Source: Sinosporangium siamense (GTDB lineage: Bacteria; Actinomycetota; Actinomycetes; Streptosporangiales; Streptosporangiaceae). From it: a stretch of 64,000 nucleotides of DNA. A program made the position numbers and the translations under genes. Shown here piece by piece: positions 17,108 through 25,195 of this stretch. The notes beneath the pieces are model-generated. The model was given only the letters and a program-made list of their open reading frames with translations, did not search any database and was not told where the DNA came from. The DNA lies in contig NZ_BOOW01000027.1 in assembly GCF_016863435.1 (NCBI RefSeq), positions 186,001 through 250,000 of the forward strand, in the 5' to 3' direction. How positions within the stretch are numbered: position 1 is the stretch's first letter; each line of letters opens with the position of its first letter.

Positions 17108-18535
17108 GTGCTTGTGATGGCTGCGAGGTCGCCTCTTCTGGGTTGGTGCGCCGGACTGCTGGCATTCGCGGTGGCGGCCGCGTGGTCGTGGGTTCCGTCG
17201 ATGTGGGCCGACGAGCTGGCCACGGCCGAGGCCGTGTCGTCCCTGGCGGAGCTGCGCCGGGTGCTGGCCGACCGCGACGTCGTGTTCGTGCCTTACTACC
17301 TGCTGATGCTGCTGTGGTCGTGGTTCGGCGGCGCCGACTGGTGGCTGCGGCTGCCGTCGGCGATCGGCGTCGGGGTGGCGGCCGGCCTGCTGGCCGATCT
17401 GGGGCGCAGGCTCGGCGGGGTGCGGGCCGGGGTGTGCGCGGCGGCGCTGCTGGTGGCGCTGCCGTCGATGTCGCGCTACGGGCAGGAGGCCCGGCCTTAC
17501 GCGCTCGCGGTCGCGGCGGCGGTGCTGTCGTTCTGGGCACTGCACCGGGCGCTGGACCGCGGTGAGCGCCGGGATTGGGTGCTCTACGGAGTCGCGGTGG
17601 CGATGCTGCCGTGCACGCACCTGTTCGCGGTGCTTGTGCTGCCGGCCCACCTGGTGGTGGCGGCGGTGGCGCGGGCCCGGGTGTGGCGGCCCCTGCTGGT
17701 GTCGATGGGGCTGGGCTGCCTGCCCGCGGCCGCGCTGGCGGTCGCATCCGCGAGCCAAGTGGGGCAGGTGGGGTGGCTGGGCGTGCCGGGATGGCGTGAT
17801 CTGGTGCTGGTGCGCAGCGCGATCACCTCGTGGCGGCCGGAGCCGGAGGTCGGGCATCTGCCGGCGCTGCTGCTCGGGTGGGCGGTGGCCGCGGTGGGCG
17901 TGCTGGGGGCGCTGCTGCTGTGGCGGGCGTCGCCGCGGGCGGGGCTGGGGCGCGGGTTCGCGGCGGGTGCGGTGGTGTGGGGGGTGTTGCCGCCGCTGCT
18001 GCTGTTCGCGGTGTCGCAGGTGGCGACGCCCGTCTACAACACGCGTTACGTGCTGGCGGCTGCGCCGGGCCTGGTGCTGCTCGCCGGGTGGGCCGTGTCG
18101 CGGCTGCGCGTGCCGGTGGCGGCCGTGGCGGTGGTGATCGCGGTGGCGCTGGCGTGGCCGCAGCAGGTGCGGTTGCGTGAGGCGGGCGGGCACGAGGTGG
18201 ATTACCGGTCGGCCGCCGGGTGGGTGTCGGCGGAGCGGGCGCAGGGGGACGCGGTGGTGTTCGCGGTGCCGTGGGTGCGGGAGGGTCTGTCACGTTATGG
18301 GGAGTTGCCGCGCGAGCTGGGTGCCGCTCCGGCGGCGGGCCGGGTGTGGCTGGTGCGGGAGGAGACCTCGCGGGCGGTGCGCCCCGGCACCGATCTCCCC
18401 TCGCGTTACGGCCTGGCCGAGGTGGGGGCGGCCAAGGTGACGCGTCTGCTTTCCGAGGGCTTCACCGTACGGCGGCAGCACGGGTGGCGTGGTGTCACCG
18501 TGTTGCTGCTGGAGCGGCAGGCGGAGGCGCGCTGA
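17108..18535 (+). CDS. Polytopic GT-C (mannosyltransferase-like) membrane protein
   Basis: About 475 residues with roughly ten hydrophobic segments. The first extracytoplasmic loop contains WADELATAEAVSSLAELRRV, matching the catalytic acidic loop of GT39/GT-C enzymes, and SRYGQEARPYAL is the usual second loop. Such enzymes use polyprenyl-phosphate sugars outside the membrane. The C-terminal 130 residues are soluble. GTG 17108 or ATG 17117 may be the start. The gene ends just before a convergent regulator remnant. Confidence 0.85.
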   Translation: MLVMAARSPLLGWCAGLLAFAVAAAWSWVPSMWADELATAEAVSSLAELRRVLADRDVVFVPYYLLMLLWSWFGGADWWLRLPSAIGVGVAAGLLADLGRRLGGVRAGVCAAALLVALPSMSRYGQEARPYALAVAAAVLSFWALHRALDRGERRDWVLYGVAVAMLPCTHLFAVLVLPAHLVVAAVARARVWRPLLVSMGLGCLPAAALAVASASQVGQVGWLGVPGWRDLVLVRSAITSWRPEPEVGHLPALLLGWAVAAVGVLGALLLWRASPRAGLGRGFAAGAVVWGVLPPLLLFAVSQVATPVYNTRYVLAAAPGLVLLAGWAVSRLRVPVAAVAVVIAVALAWPQQVRLREAGGHEVDYRSAAGWVSAERAQGDAVVFAVPWVREGLSRYGELPRELGAAPAAGRVWLVREETSRAVRPGTDLPSRYGLAEVGAAKVTRLLSEGFTVRRQHGWRGVTVLLLERQAEAR

Positions 18536-18537
18536 GG

Positions 18538-18742
18538 TCAGGCGGGGTCGCCGACCCAAACACACGGTGTGGGGTCTCCTTTGGGGTAGCAGGCGACGGC
18601 GAGCTTGAAGGCGTCGCCTTCGGTGCCGCCGTAGCGGGTGAACAGGTCTTGCAGGGCCGTCTGCAGGTCGGTGAGGACCTGCTGGCGGTGCTCGGGGGAG
18701 ACGCGGATCTCCCCGGAGACGCCGATGGAGGGCAGTACGGCA
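18538..18742 (-). pseudogene. C-terminal remnant of a winged-helix regulator
   Basis: An open frame reads IRVSPEHRQQVLTDLQTALQ, then DLFTRYGGTEGDAFKLAVAC and YPKGD, ending in TGA at 18538-18540. This resembles the tail of ArsR-like regulators common in Streptosporangiaceae. There is no start codon, and upstream the frame runs straight into the LysE terminator hairpin, so the 5' part is missing. Family call is tentative. Confidence 0.45.
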
Positions 18743-18770
18743 AAGCCCCGGCCACCCGCGACCGGGGCTT
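18743..18770 (-). terminator. Intrinsic terminator of lysE-like gene
   Basis: AAGCCCCGG at 18743-18751 and CCGGGGCTT at 18762-18770 form a perfect 9-bp stem with a 10-nt loop, 8 bp past the LysE stop. On the minus strand the stem ends in CTTT. Confidence 0.75.
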
Positions 18771-18778
18771 GGAGTGGG

Positions 18779-19429
18779 TCAGGGCAGCACCGCCTCGGGG
18801 CGCCCGCGGCCGGCGGCGAGGTGCACCGCCATCCCCGCCAGAAGGGTGCCCATCACATAGCGCTGCACCCGCGCCCACACGGGCCTGCTCGCCAGGAACG
18901 CCGTCACCGACCCGGCCGCCAGCACCACGCACCCGTTGACGGTCACGGCCACGGCGATCTGGGTGAGCCCGAGCAGCGCGCTCTGCGCCGCGACGCCGCC
19001 GAGCGCCGGGTCGACGAACTGGGGCAGCAGCGTCACGTACAGCACGGCGATCTTGGGGTTGAGCAGGCTGGTGAGCAGCCCCATGGAGAACAGCCGGCGC
19101 CGCGTGGCGGGCGGCGTGTCCTGCCGGGTGACCGGCTGAGCGGGCCCGTGCCGTACGGTCTGCCAGGCGAGCCACAGCAGGTAGGCGGCACCGGCGACCT
19201 TGAGCGCGGTGTAGAGCGCGGGCACGAGCGTGAAGACGGCGGCCAGACCGCTCGCCGCCGCGGTGAGGTAGATGACAAAGCCCGCGGCCACCCCTGCCAG
19301 GGACACGAAACCGGCACGGCGGCCTTGGGAGACCGAGCGGGAGAGGAGGTAGATCATGTTGGGGCCCGGAGTGAGGACCATGCCGAGCGAGACGGCGGCG
19401 ATGCCGAGAAGGGCGCCTGTAGTGACCAT
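18779..19429 (-). CDS. LysE/RhtB-family amino-acid exporter
   Basis: 216 residues from ATG 19429. The LysE family signature is clear: LGMVLTPGPNMIYLLSRSVS (about 15-34), GVAAGFVIYLTAAASGLAAV, AGAAYLLWLAWQTVR, MGLLTSLLNPKIAVLYVTLL and PQFVDP, with about six membrane helices. It exports amino acids or their analogues. In the same frame, the truncated regulator copy at 19504-19667 runs into this gene, so a fusion starting at 19651 is possible. Confidence 0.88.
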   Translation of the reverse strand: MVTTGALLGIAAVSLGMVLTPGPNMIYLLSRSVSQGRRAGFVSLAGVAAGFVIYLTAAASGLAAVFTLVPALYTALKVAGAAYLLWLAWQTVRHGPAQPVTRQDTPPATRRRLFSMGLLTSLLNPKIAVLYVTLLPQFVDPALGGVAAQSALLGLTQIAVAVTVNGCVVLAAGSVTAFLASRPVWARVQRYVMGTLLAGMAVHLAAGRGRPEAVLP

Positions 19430-19503
19430 GCGCCCCATCGTGCGACGGCCGACGGCCGGTGGACCATGGCCAATCGGCGGGACTGGACCTTTGCGGGGTT
19501 GCA

Positions 19504-19667
19504 CCTCCGTGGCCATCATGGTGGACAGCACGCGGGCCGCCATCGGCGGGAAGCCCCACTCGGAGAAGATGCGGCTCATGCGTTCGACGGATTGGCATAT
19601 GGCGTCCTGGTCGCTCGGCACGAAGGTCTGATCGCTCATCTGGGCGTCCATCTCGCGTTATGCATCG
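19504..19667 (-). pseudogene. Truncated duplicate of GbsR/MarR-type gene (5' end and leader)
   Basis: The segment matches 16827-16988 at roughly 90 % by eye, including the leader and the first 45 or so codons (MDAQMSDQT, SVERMSRIFSEWGFPPMAAR). It stops before the DNA-binding winged helix. Reading continues in frame without a stop into LysE, which gives a 290-residue chimeric frame. This looks like duplication followed by deletion. Confidence 0.75.
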
Positions 19668-19915
19668 CTCGCGCCGGCACACCTGCTGGGCCAGCCACTG
19701 GGTCAACCGCTCGGCGTCGGCGACGGTGCACTCGTCGAAGTCCAGGAAGGCACGGATCTGTGCCCGGTGGCGTTCGGCGGTGCGGCCCTGCCAGTCGAAC
19801 AGGCTCAGCTCGGCGACGGGGACCTCAACCTGGCCGGCGACGAAGGCGACCGCCTCGTCCGGCAGTTCGGAGTTGGTCTCTCTCCAAGCGGACGTTTCCC
19901 TTCGGATTCAGGCGG
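19668..19915 (-). mobile_element. Remnant of Tn3-family transposase (TnpA N-terminal DUF4158 region)
   Basis: The minus strand reads ELPDEAVAFVAGQVEVPVAE, LFDWQGRTAERHRAQIRAFL and TVADAERLTQWLAQQV, matching the DUF4158 DNA-binding region at the N-terminus of Tn3-family transposases. There is no start, the frame breaks upstream near 19890-19915, and no catalytic DDE domain is present. I found no terminal inverted repeats. Confidence 0.65.
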
Positions 19916-19927
19916 AGCTGCGACTGC

Positions 19928-21301
19928 TCAGAGCCGGGGAGCGGCTGCCGGCTTGCTTCGGCCATCGGCTCCATGTCCAGCGGTCTGCCGCGGGCCGCTG
20001 GCCCGCGACGGCAGTAGCACGACGATGATCACAGCGCCGAGCGCCACGCAGATCGCGCCCGCCGTGAGCCCGGCCGAGTAGCCCATGATGGCCAGCGCGG
20101 CTACCCCGACGGCACCGCCGACCTGCTGTACGGAGGTGAACAGGGCCGAGCCGAGACCGGCGTCCTCCTCGGTGGTGCCCTCGACAGCGGCCACCGCCAT
20201 CACGGGCAGACTCAGCCCGTTGCCCAGACTCAGAATGAGCATCCCGGGCAGGACGTGGGCGGCGTAGGAGTCACCCGCCGCCACGCCGGACAGCAGGAGC
20301 AGGCCGGCGATGTTGACCAGGAACGCCAGCAGAAGCGCCCAGCGCGTCCCGATCCGGAAAGAGATGCGGGAGGACAACCACATGCCCGCCAGGATGCCGG
20401 CGCCATAGGGCAGGTAGGCGATGCCGGCCAGGAGCGGGCTGTATCCCAGAACGGTCTGGATCTGGATCATCAGCAGGAACGACATCGCGTACATCGCCAT
20501 CGAGAACAGCAGGGTCGCGCCGTTGGCGACCGCACGCGTCCGCGAGGCCAGGAACGATCTGGGCACCAGCGGCGCCGCCGCCCGCGACTCCGCCACCAGG
20601 AACGCCACCGCCAACGCGGCGGAGAACGCGACGGCCCCGAGGGCGATCGGATCGCTCCAGCCGGTCTCTCCGGCCCGCAGCAGCCCGTACACCAGCGACA
20701 CCGCAGTGCCGGTGACCAGGACCGCGCCGGGAACGCCGAGGCGGCGTCGGCCGGGGGCGCGGGACTCGGGGACCAGGCGCGGGAGCAACGCCAGCGCCGC
20801 GGCGACGATAGGCAGGTTGATCAGGAAGATGCCGCGCCAGGACAGCAGGTCGGTCAGCGCCCCGGACAGCACCAGGCCCGAGGTCCCGCCCAGGGCCGCG
20901 ATACCGCCCCAGATGCCCAGCGCCTTGGCCCGTTCCTCCGGCCCCGGATACAGCAACGTGATCATCGACATCGCTGCCGGGCTAGCCATCGCAGAACCCG
21001 CGCCCTGCACAAACCGCCCGATCACGAGCTGCCACGGCTCTTGTGCGAGCCCGCAAGCCAGGCTGGCCACCCCGAACAGCGCCACCCCGATGAGGAAGAC
21101 GCGACGGCGGCCCAGCAGATCCGCCATCCAGCCGAACAGCAGCAGCAAACCGCCGAAGGCCAGGAAGTAGGCGTTGACGACCCAGGGCAGGGCGGACGCG
21201 CTGAAGCCCAGCTCATCGCGGATGCTGGGCAGGGCAACGTTCACGACGGTGTCATCGAGCACGAGCATGAACTGGACAAGACACAACACAATCATTGGCA
21301 C
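19928..21301 (-). CDS. MFS drug exporter, DHA2 type
   Basis: 457 residues. TM1 carries LVLDDTVVNVALPSI; motif A is FGWMADLLGRRRVFLIG; motif C-like glycines follow (GGIAALGGTSGLVLSGALTD). About 13-14 hydrophobic segments precede a basic tail. The N-terminus is short, so TM1 is barely complete from GTG 21301; ATG 21295 is also possible. It is divergent from an AraC regulator 61 bp away, its likely controller. Confidence 0.9.
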   Translation of the reverse strand: MPMIVLCLVQFMLVLDDTVVNVALPSIRDELGFSASALPWVVNAYFLAFGGLLLLFGWMADLLGRRRVFLIGVALFGVASLACGLAQEPWQLVIGRFVQGAGSAMASPAAMSMITLLYPGPEERAKALGIWGGIAALGGTSGLVLSGALTDLLSWRGIFLINLPIVAAALALLPRLVPESRAPGRRRLGVPGAVLVTGTAVSLVYGLLRAGETGWSDPIALGAVAFSAALAVAFLVAESRAAAPLVPRSFLASRTRAVANGATLLFSMAMYAMSFLLMIQIQTVLGYSPLLAGIAYLPYGAGILAGMWLSSRISFRIGTRWALLLAFLVNIAGLLLLSGVAAGDSYAAHVLPGMLILSLGNGLSLPVMAVAAVEGTTEEDAGLGSALFTSVQQVGGAVGVAALAIMGYSAGLTAGAICVALGAVIIVVLLPSRASGPRQTAGHGADGRSKPAAAPRL

Positions 21302-21362
21302 CCGACGACGCTATGATCTGCCGAATTTGGCCACAATCCGCGATGAGGCCAGACTATGTCGC

Positions 21363-22097
21363 ATGGAGGACATGGGTGCGATCATCGTCGCCCACTTCCC
21401 GCTCGTCTCAGGGGAGTGGATCCCCCCGCACAGCCACACCCACCACCAACTCGCCTGGACTCGCCACGGCGTCCTGAGCGTCAAGGTGGGGGAGGTGTAC
21501 TGGGTCCTGCCGCCCACCAGGGCGCTGTGGCTGCCTGCGGGTGTCACCCATGCCACCGGTGCGACCCGCGACGCGGTGCTGTGCAGCCTGTACCTAGCGC
21601 CGGAACGCTGCCCGCTGGACTGGCCCGAGCCCACCGCGGTCGGCGTCGACGGCCTGCTGGCCGAGCTGATCGGGTACCTGGCCCACCCCGACCTCACCGA
21701 CGAGGCGCGGCTGCGCGCCGAGGCGGTGGTGCCCGACCTGCTGCACCCGCTGCCCACCAGGCCCATCGACGTGCCGCAGCCCACCGACGAGCGTGTCCGG
21801 GTGGTGGCGGCCGCCCTGCTGGCAGACCCCGCCGACCCGCGCAGCCTGGAGGCTCACGCCCGCGCGGCGGGCGTGAGCAGGCGGACGTTGACGCGGTTGT
21901 TCGTGCGCGACACGGGCATGAGCTTCGACCACTGGCGCACGCAGGTGCGGTTGCGCGCCGCCCTGCCGCTGCTGGCCGAGGGGCAGCCGGTGTCGCGGGT
22001 GGCACACGACGTGGGGTACGCCACGGCGAGCGCCTTCCTGGCCGCCTTCCGCCGCACCGTCGGCACAACACCCCGGCGCTACCTGCTCAGTCGTTGA
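21363..22097 (+). CDS. AraC-family regulator with N-terminal cupin
   Basis: 244 residues from ATG 21363. An N-terminal cupin (SGEWIPPHSHTHHQLAW, RALWLPAGVTHATG) is followed by two helix-turn-helices at about 155-244 (LEAHARAAGVSRRTLTRLFV, VSRVAHDVGYATASAFLAAF, TPRRYLLSR). It belongs to the group that controls adjacent MFS pumps. The divergent neighbour is such a pump, with only 61 bp between starts. Confidence 0.92.
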   Translation: MEDMGAIIVAHFPLVSGEWIPPHSHTHHQLAWTRHGVLSVKVGEVYWVLPPTRALWLPAGVTHATGATRDAVLCSLYLAPERCPLDWPEPTAVGVDGLLAELIGYLAHPDLTDEARLRAEAVVPDLLHPLPTRPIDVPQPTDERVRVVAAALLADPADPRSLEAHARAAGVSRRTLTRLFVRDTGMSFDHWRTQVRLRAALPLLAEGQPVSRVAHDVGYATASAFLAAFRRTVGTTPRRYLLSR

Positions 22098-22332
22098 CTT
22101 TGGTCTTCTCCGCGGTAGGCCGGGGAGAAGACCCTGGCAACGCGCTGACGGCTTGCCCATCACGGACTAAGTAGTCGACGGGCCGCCAGCACTGGTCACA
22201 AGTGCGGTGAGACGCCACCTCGCTCAGGGGCAGCCCCGGCTGTTCCCCCAACATCGCCTTGATTCGCGCCACCGCACAGCGGACGCGGCACCGGTAAAAC
22301 CTGGCAGGGCCGGGAAGCGGCCGCCCACCCAC
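22087..22332 (-). CDS. Small hypothetical protein with CDQCW motif
   Basis: Up to 81 residues. The middle reads VRCAVARIKAMLGEQPGLPL, SEVASHRTCDQCWRPVDYLV, with a CxxC pair that could bind metal. Its 3' end overlaps the AraC gene by 11 bp in the opposite direction. Codon use is plausible but the start is unclear. I do not recognise it, and it could be a chance frame. Confidence 0.35.
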   Translation of the reverse strand: MGGRPLPGPARFYRCRVRCAVARIKAMLGEQPGLPLSEVASHRTCDQCWRPVDYLVRDGQAVSALPGSSPRPTAEKTKVND

Positions 22333-22702
22333 CTCGGCTTCTCATGGGCGCCTGGCTCCCCACTCGCTGAATCTCATATGCCAACGCGTGCTCAACAGCC
22401 AGCGACCGCGACAACGGAGACAGTGCCCGGCGGGTGAACGGCAGAGCCGCAGGATTGGTGTGTTGGCCGGCGGTGGAAGCGAGGCGTTCGTGGGGGAAGG
22501 CGGGGATGTGGTGGTGGAGTGGACGAGGATGAGGCGTTCGCCCTGGCCGGGGTGTCGATGGTGGCGTGGTTTCGATCTGGTGGGGGTTAACCTCGGTCGC
22601 CTGGGCCTGGTTTGGCGTAGTTGTGCTCCTGGGCCTGTTTGGCGGCGGGGCCGGCGTTGAGCTGCGGATTCGGCGCCGCAGTGGAGGTGAGCCCGCTGTG
22701 CG
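22333..22702. other. Intergenic stretch, no gene seen
   Basis: No coding frame or recognisable element could be supported between the small ORF and the hairpin at 22703. Confidence 0.5.
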
Positions 22703-22742
22703 GTGTGTCTGCTCCCCGCCGCCCGTCCGGGAGCAGACACAC
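22703..22742. terminator. Perfect 14-bp hairpin, likely terminator of DUF4097 operon
   Basis: GTGTGTCTGCTCCC at 22703-22716 and GGGAGCAGACACAC at 22729-22742 pair perfectly around a 12-nt loop. It lies 84 bp past the leftward DUF4097 stop. There is no U-tract, as is common in actinomycetes. Confidence 0.6.
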
Positions 22743-22825
22743 CGCCGCCCTCGGCGGGTGAGGGGAGTGTGGGCAGGCGTTGAGACGCCGGGTGCCAGGC
22801 CTCGAAAACGGCGATAGGGGCTTTG

Positions 22826-23689
22826 TCACGCCCGGTGGACGGCGATGTCGCCGTAGGAGGTGAAGGCGCGGATCTCCGCGCTGTCCTCCGCGTGCTCCGC
22901 CGCGTCGTATTCGGAGAGGGAGACGTGGACGTCGCCGTAGCCGGAGTTGATGTCGAGGTAGGCGGCGGTGCCCTCCCGGATGCCGATGTCGAGGTCGCCG
23001 TAGCCGGATTCCAGCACGGAGTGTCCCCGCGCGATCTCGCGGACGTGGATCTCGCCGTAGGCGGTTTTGGCGGCGACGCCCGCCATCGGCCGCTCGACGG
23101 TGATGTCGCCGGTGGCGACGCGGGCGCGCAGGTCGCCGGAGACCGTGCCGACGGTGACGTCGCCGTTGGTGGTGCCGGCGGTGACGGGGCCGCGGACTTC
23201 CCTGATGCGGATGTCGCCGTTGCCGACGGTGACGTCGGTGTGGCCGTCGGCGCGGGTCACGGTGACGTCGCCGTCGCCGACCTGGACGCGGAGCCTGCCG
23301 GTCTCCTCGACGCGGACGTCGCCGGCGGTGACGGTGAGGGTGCATTCGCCGAGGGGGCCCTCGGTGCGCAGGTCGCCGGCGGCGGTGGCGACGTGGACGC
23401 GGGATCCGGCGGGTAGTTCGATCAGCACGTCGACGGAGCCGGACCCCAAGAACAGGGAGGCCAGGGACGCCAGAGGGGATTTCCTGGTCCGGTGGGCCTT
23501 GACGGTCAGCCTGCCGTCGGCGTAGTCGATGCGGGTCTGCTCGGCCGCCTGCACGTCGTTGTCGTCGTGGTGGTCGGTGGGCCGGACGTCGACGACGGTG
23601 ACGTGGTGGTCGCCGGCGCGGATCCACACGTTGCCGGTGGGCAGGTCGACGACGGCGGAGATCGGCTCGGGGGTGTCGATGGTTGCCAT
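22826..23689 (-). CDS. DUF4097 beta-strand-repeat protein
   Basis: 287 residues made of short beta-strand repeats with G-D/N-V/I spacing (TAAGDLRTEGPLG, TAGDVRVEETGRLRVQVGDG, TTNGDVTVGTVSGDLRARVA, GYGDLDIGIREGTAAYLDIN, SGYGDVHVSLSEYDAAEHAE), typical of the DUF4097/adhesin-like right-handed beta fold. There is no signal peptide or membrane helix, so it is probably cytoplasmic. It is downstream of the ribbon-helix-helix gene with a 45-bp gap and is probably co-transcribed. Its function is not known. Confidence 0.85.
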   Translation of the reverse strand: MATIDTPEPISAVVDLPTGNVWIRAGDHHVTVVDVRPTDHHDDNDVQAAEQTRIDYADGRLTVKAHRTRKSPLASLASLFLGSGSVDVLIELPAGSRVHVATAAGDLRTEGPLGECTLTVTAGDVRVEETGRLRVQVGDGDVTVTRADGHTDVTVGNGDIRIREVRGPVTAGTTNGDVTVGTVSGDLRARVATGDITVERPMAGVAAKTAYGEIHVREIARGHSVLESGYGDLDIGIREGTAAYLDINSGYGDVHVSLSEYDAAEHAEDSAEIRAFTSYGDIAVHRA

Positions 23690-23734
23690 GGCGGTGCCCT
23701 TCTGGGTCGTTCCGGGTGAGGTGTGCGGGTGGTG

Positions 23735-24247
23735 CTAGCGCACCCAGCCGGTGTAGCTCCGCCCGGAACTCTGAGTGCCGCGGCGGTGGCCCGTGCCGCC
23801 GGTGTCGAGTGCGGCGGTGACGGCCCGGACGAGCCAGGAGTTGACCGAGAGCCCTTCGGCGCGTGCGGCGTCCTCGATGCGGGGCTTGAGATGCTCGGGG
23901 ATGCGCAGCGAGATGCGCGCGGTGGCGCCTTCGTCCCCCTCGGGCGCAGGAGGCGGCGGCGGTGGTGCGGGGGCGGCGCGCTCGGCGGGCGTGGTGTGGG
24001 CGGCGGGAGGTGTGACGACGACGAAGTCGGGGTCGCGCCCGCGCAGCCGCACCGCGACCGAGCCGGGCGCGAGCTCGCGCGTGATCTCGTCCGCGGCGGC
24101 CGAGAGCGACTCAAGCAGCGCCAGCCGCGCAGCCGCCTCCATCGCCGAAGCGAGCCTCTCGGCGGCGGCACGCATTTCCTCCCCCCCGGCCTCGGCGGCC
24201 GCCGCGAGCTCACGGCGGAGTTGGTCGACGTACGGCGCAAGCTTCAT
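23735..24247 (-). CDS. HicB-like ribbon-helix-helix protein
   Basis: 170 residues. The first about 75 are helical (AAEAGGEEMRAAAERLASAM). A Pro-rich linker PAPPPPPPAPEGDEG is followed by a ribbon-helix-helix at about 107-145 (ATARISLRIPEHLKPRIEDA, ARAEGLSVNSWLVRAVTAAL), as in the C-terminus of HicB antitoxins. No HicA toxin is next to it; DUF4097 follows instead. Its start lies inside a set of 11-bp-spaced operator repeats, a strong sign of autoregulation. Confidence 0.82.
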   Translation of the reverse strand: MKLAPYVDQLRRELAAAAEAGGEEMRAAAERLASAMEAAARLALLESLSAAADEITRELAPGSVAVRLRGRDPDFVVVTPPAAHTTPAERAAPAPPPPPPAPEGDEGATARISLRIPEHLKPRIEDAARAEGLSVNSWLVRAVTAALDTGGTGHRRGTQSSGRSYTGWVR

Positions 24248-24299
24248 GACGCCATAATGACATCAACATGACGTCACCGCAAATCGACGTGGCGTCATG
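24245..24299. promoter_or_regulatory. Operator array before ribbon-helix-helix gene (11-bp period)
   Basis: TGACGCCA (24247-24254), TGACATCA (24258-24265) and TGACGTCA (24269-24276) are direct repeats at exactly 11 bp, one helical turn. The inverse, TGGCGTCA, follows at 24290-24297, so CATGACGCCA (24245-24254) and TGGCGTCATG (24290-24299) are a perfect 10-bp inverted pair framing the array. Ribbon-helix-helix dimers usually bind such stacked sites. Confidence 0.7.
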
Positions 24300-24479
24300 T
24301 GGCCGGGCGGGGGACTCGCAGGTCTCCGCACCTCCGAGATCACGCGGCCCGCTCTACCGCCGTCGCCGCGCGCCGGGGACACCTGCCGCCGGCGGACCCA
24401 CCCCGCCGCGCGCTCGCACGCCAAGGCACATTGTCGGCTCTTGGCGGCACGGCCGCTCTGGCCCAGGCTTAACGGCCGT

Positions 24480-24755
24480 GACGACCACGGGGTACGGCGC
24501 AGCCGTCTCGATCAGTTGCGGGTGCCGGAAGACCAGCCTGCTTGCGTCCGCAGCGAGCAGGTCGGCGTCCACGATCTCGTCGAGGACGGGCAGCGGCGCG
24601 GCGGGGCCCTGGCCAACAGGGACGAGGCGACGCCGGTGGCTCTGCCGTACGGTGCGGGCCGGACGGGACGGGGACGTCCCGCCGTTGCCGTCCACGCGTT
24701 CGCATCGTTCGAGGCAGGGCCGGGCGCCGAGTCGTTTCAGCACGTCGCGGGCGGC
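24480..24755 (-). pseudogene. Possible scraps of a LuxR-type large regulator
   Basis: In one minus-strand frame two stretches look like parts of LuxR/LAL regulators: DVLKRLGARPCLERCERV near 24690-24750 and VDADLLAADASRLVFRHPQL near 24510-24585. In intact proteins the RHP motif precedes the LGARP motif; here the order is reversed, so this is at best rearranged debris. The interspersed repeat lies at 24493-24504. Low confidence. Confidence 0.25.
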
Positions 24756-25195
24756 CTCACCGCCAGGACCGTCCAGGCGGGGAACGACGCCAGCGGCCGC
24801 CGTTCTCCGGGCGTCTCGGCCTCCCGCAGCAGCGTGCCGATGCCGCTGTCTCCCGCCGTCTCCTGGGCGGGGCGGGGCTGGAGCACCACGTCGACGTACA
24901 CCTGGCGCATGCGCAGGACGAACTCTCCCTGCGTGACCACACCGATCGTCTCCATGTCGGCGACCGACGCCCGCAGTTGGCGCAGGTAGACCCGCAGCGG
25001 GATCGGCGGGGTGGTGTCGCCCGCCACGGCCGGGGCGGCGGTGATCAGCGCGACCAGAAGCGTGAAGCAGAAGGCGAGGTAGAACCACGTCCAGCTGATC
25101 TGGCCGTCCTCGAGTATCTGGTTGGCGGCCACATTGGCGGTGACCAAGCCTGTCGCCGCCGCGACACCCAAGGCGACGAACCGCACCCGCCGCAC
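24737..25195 (-). CDS. Truncated NACHT/STAND-type N-terminal membrane protein
   Basis: 152 residues. Two membrane helices (RFVALGVAAATGLVTANVAA and WTWFYLAFCFTLLVALITAA) are followed by IGVVTQGEFVLRMRQVYVDV and PGERRPLASFPAWTVLAV. In actinobacterial NACHT NTPases this order (two helices, YVDV..PRP, then G-x-R-x-SL-x-x-F) directly precedes the P-loop, usually with GAPGSGKTT. Here the frame ends at RPPATC just where the P-loop should begin. The family call is from memory of that arrangement. It looks like a decayed immune-type NTPase gene whose ATPase and sensor parts are gone. Confidence 0.5.
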   Translation of the reverse strand: MRRVRFVALGVAAATGLVTANVAANQILEDGQISWTWFYLAFCFTLLVALITAAPAVAGDTTPPIPLRVYLRQLRASVADMETIGVVTQGEFVLRMRQVYVDVVLQPRPAQETAGDSGIGTLLREAETPGERRPLASFPAWTVLAVRPPATC

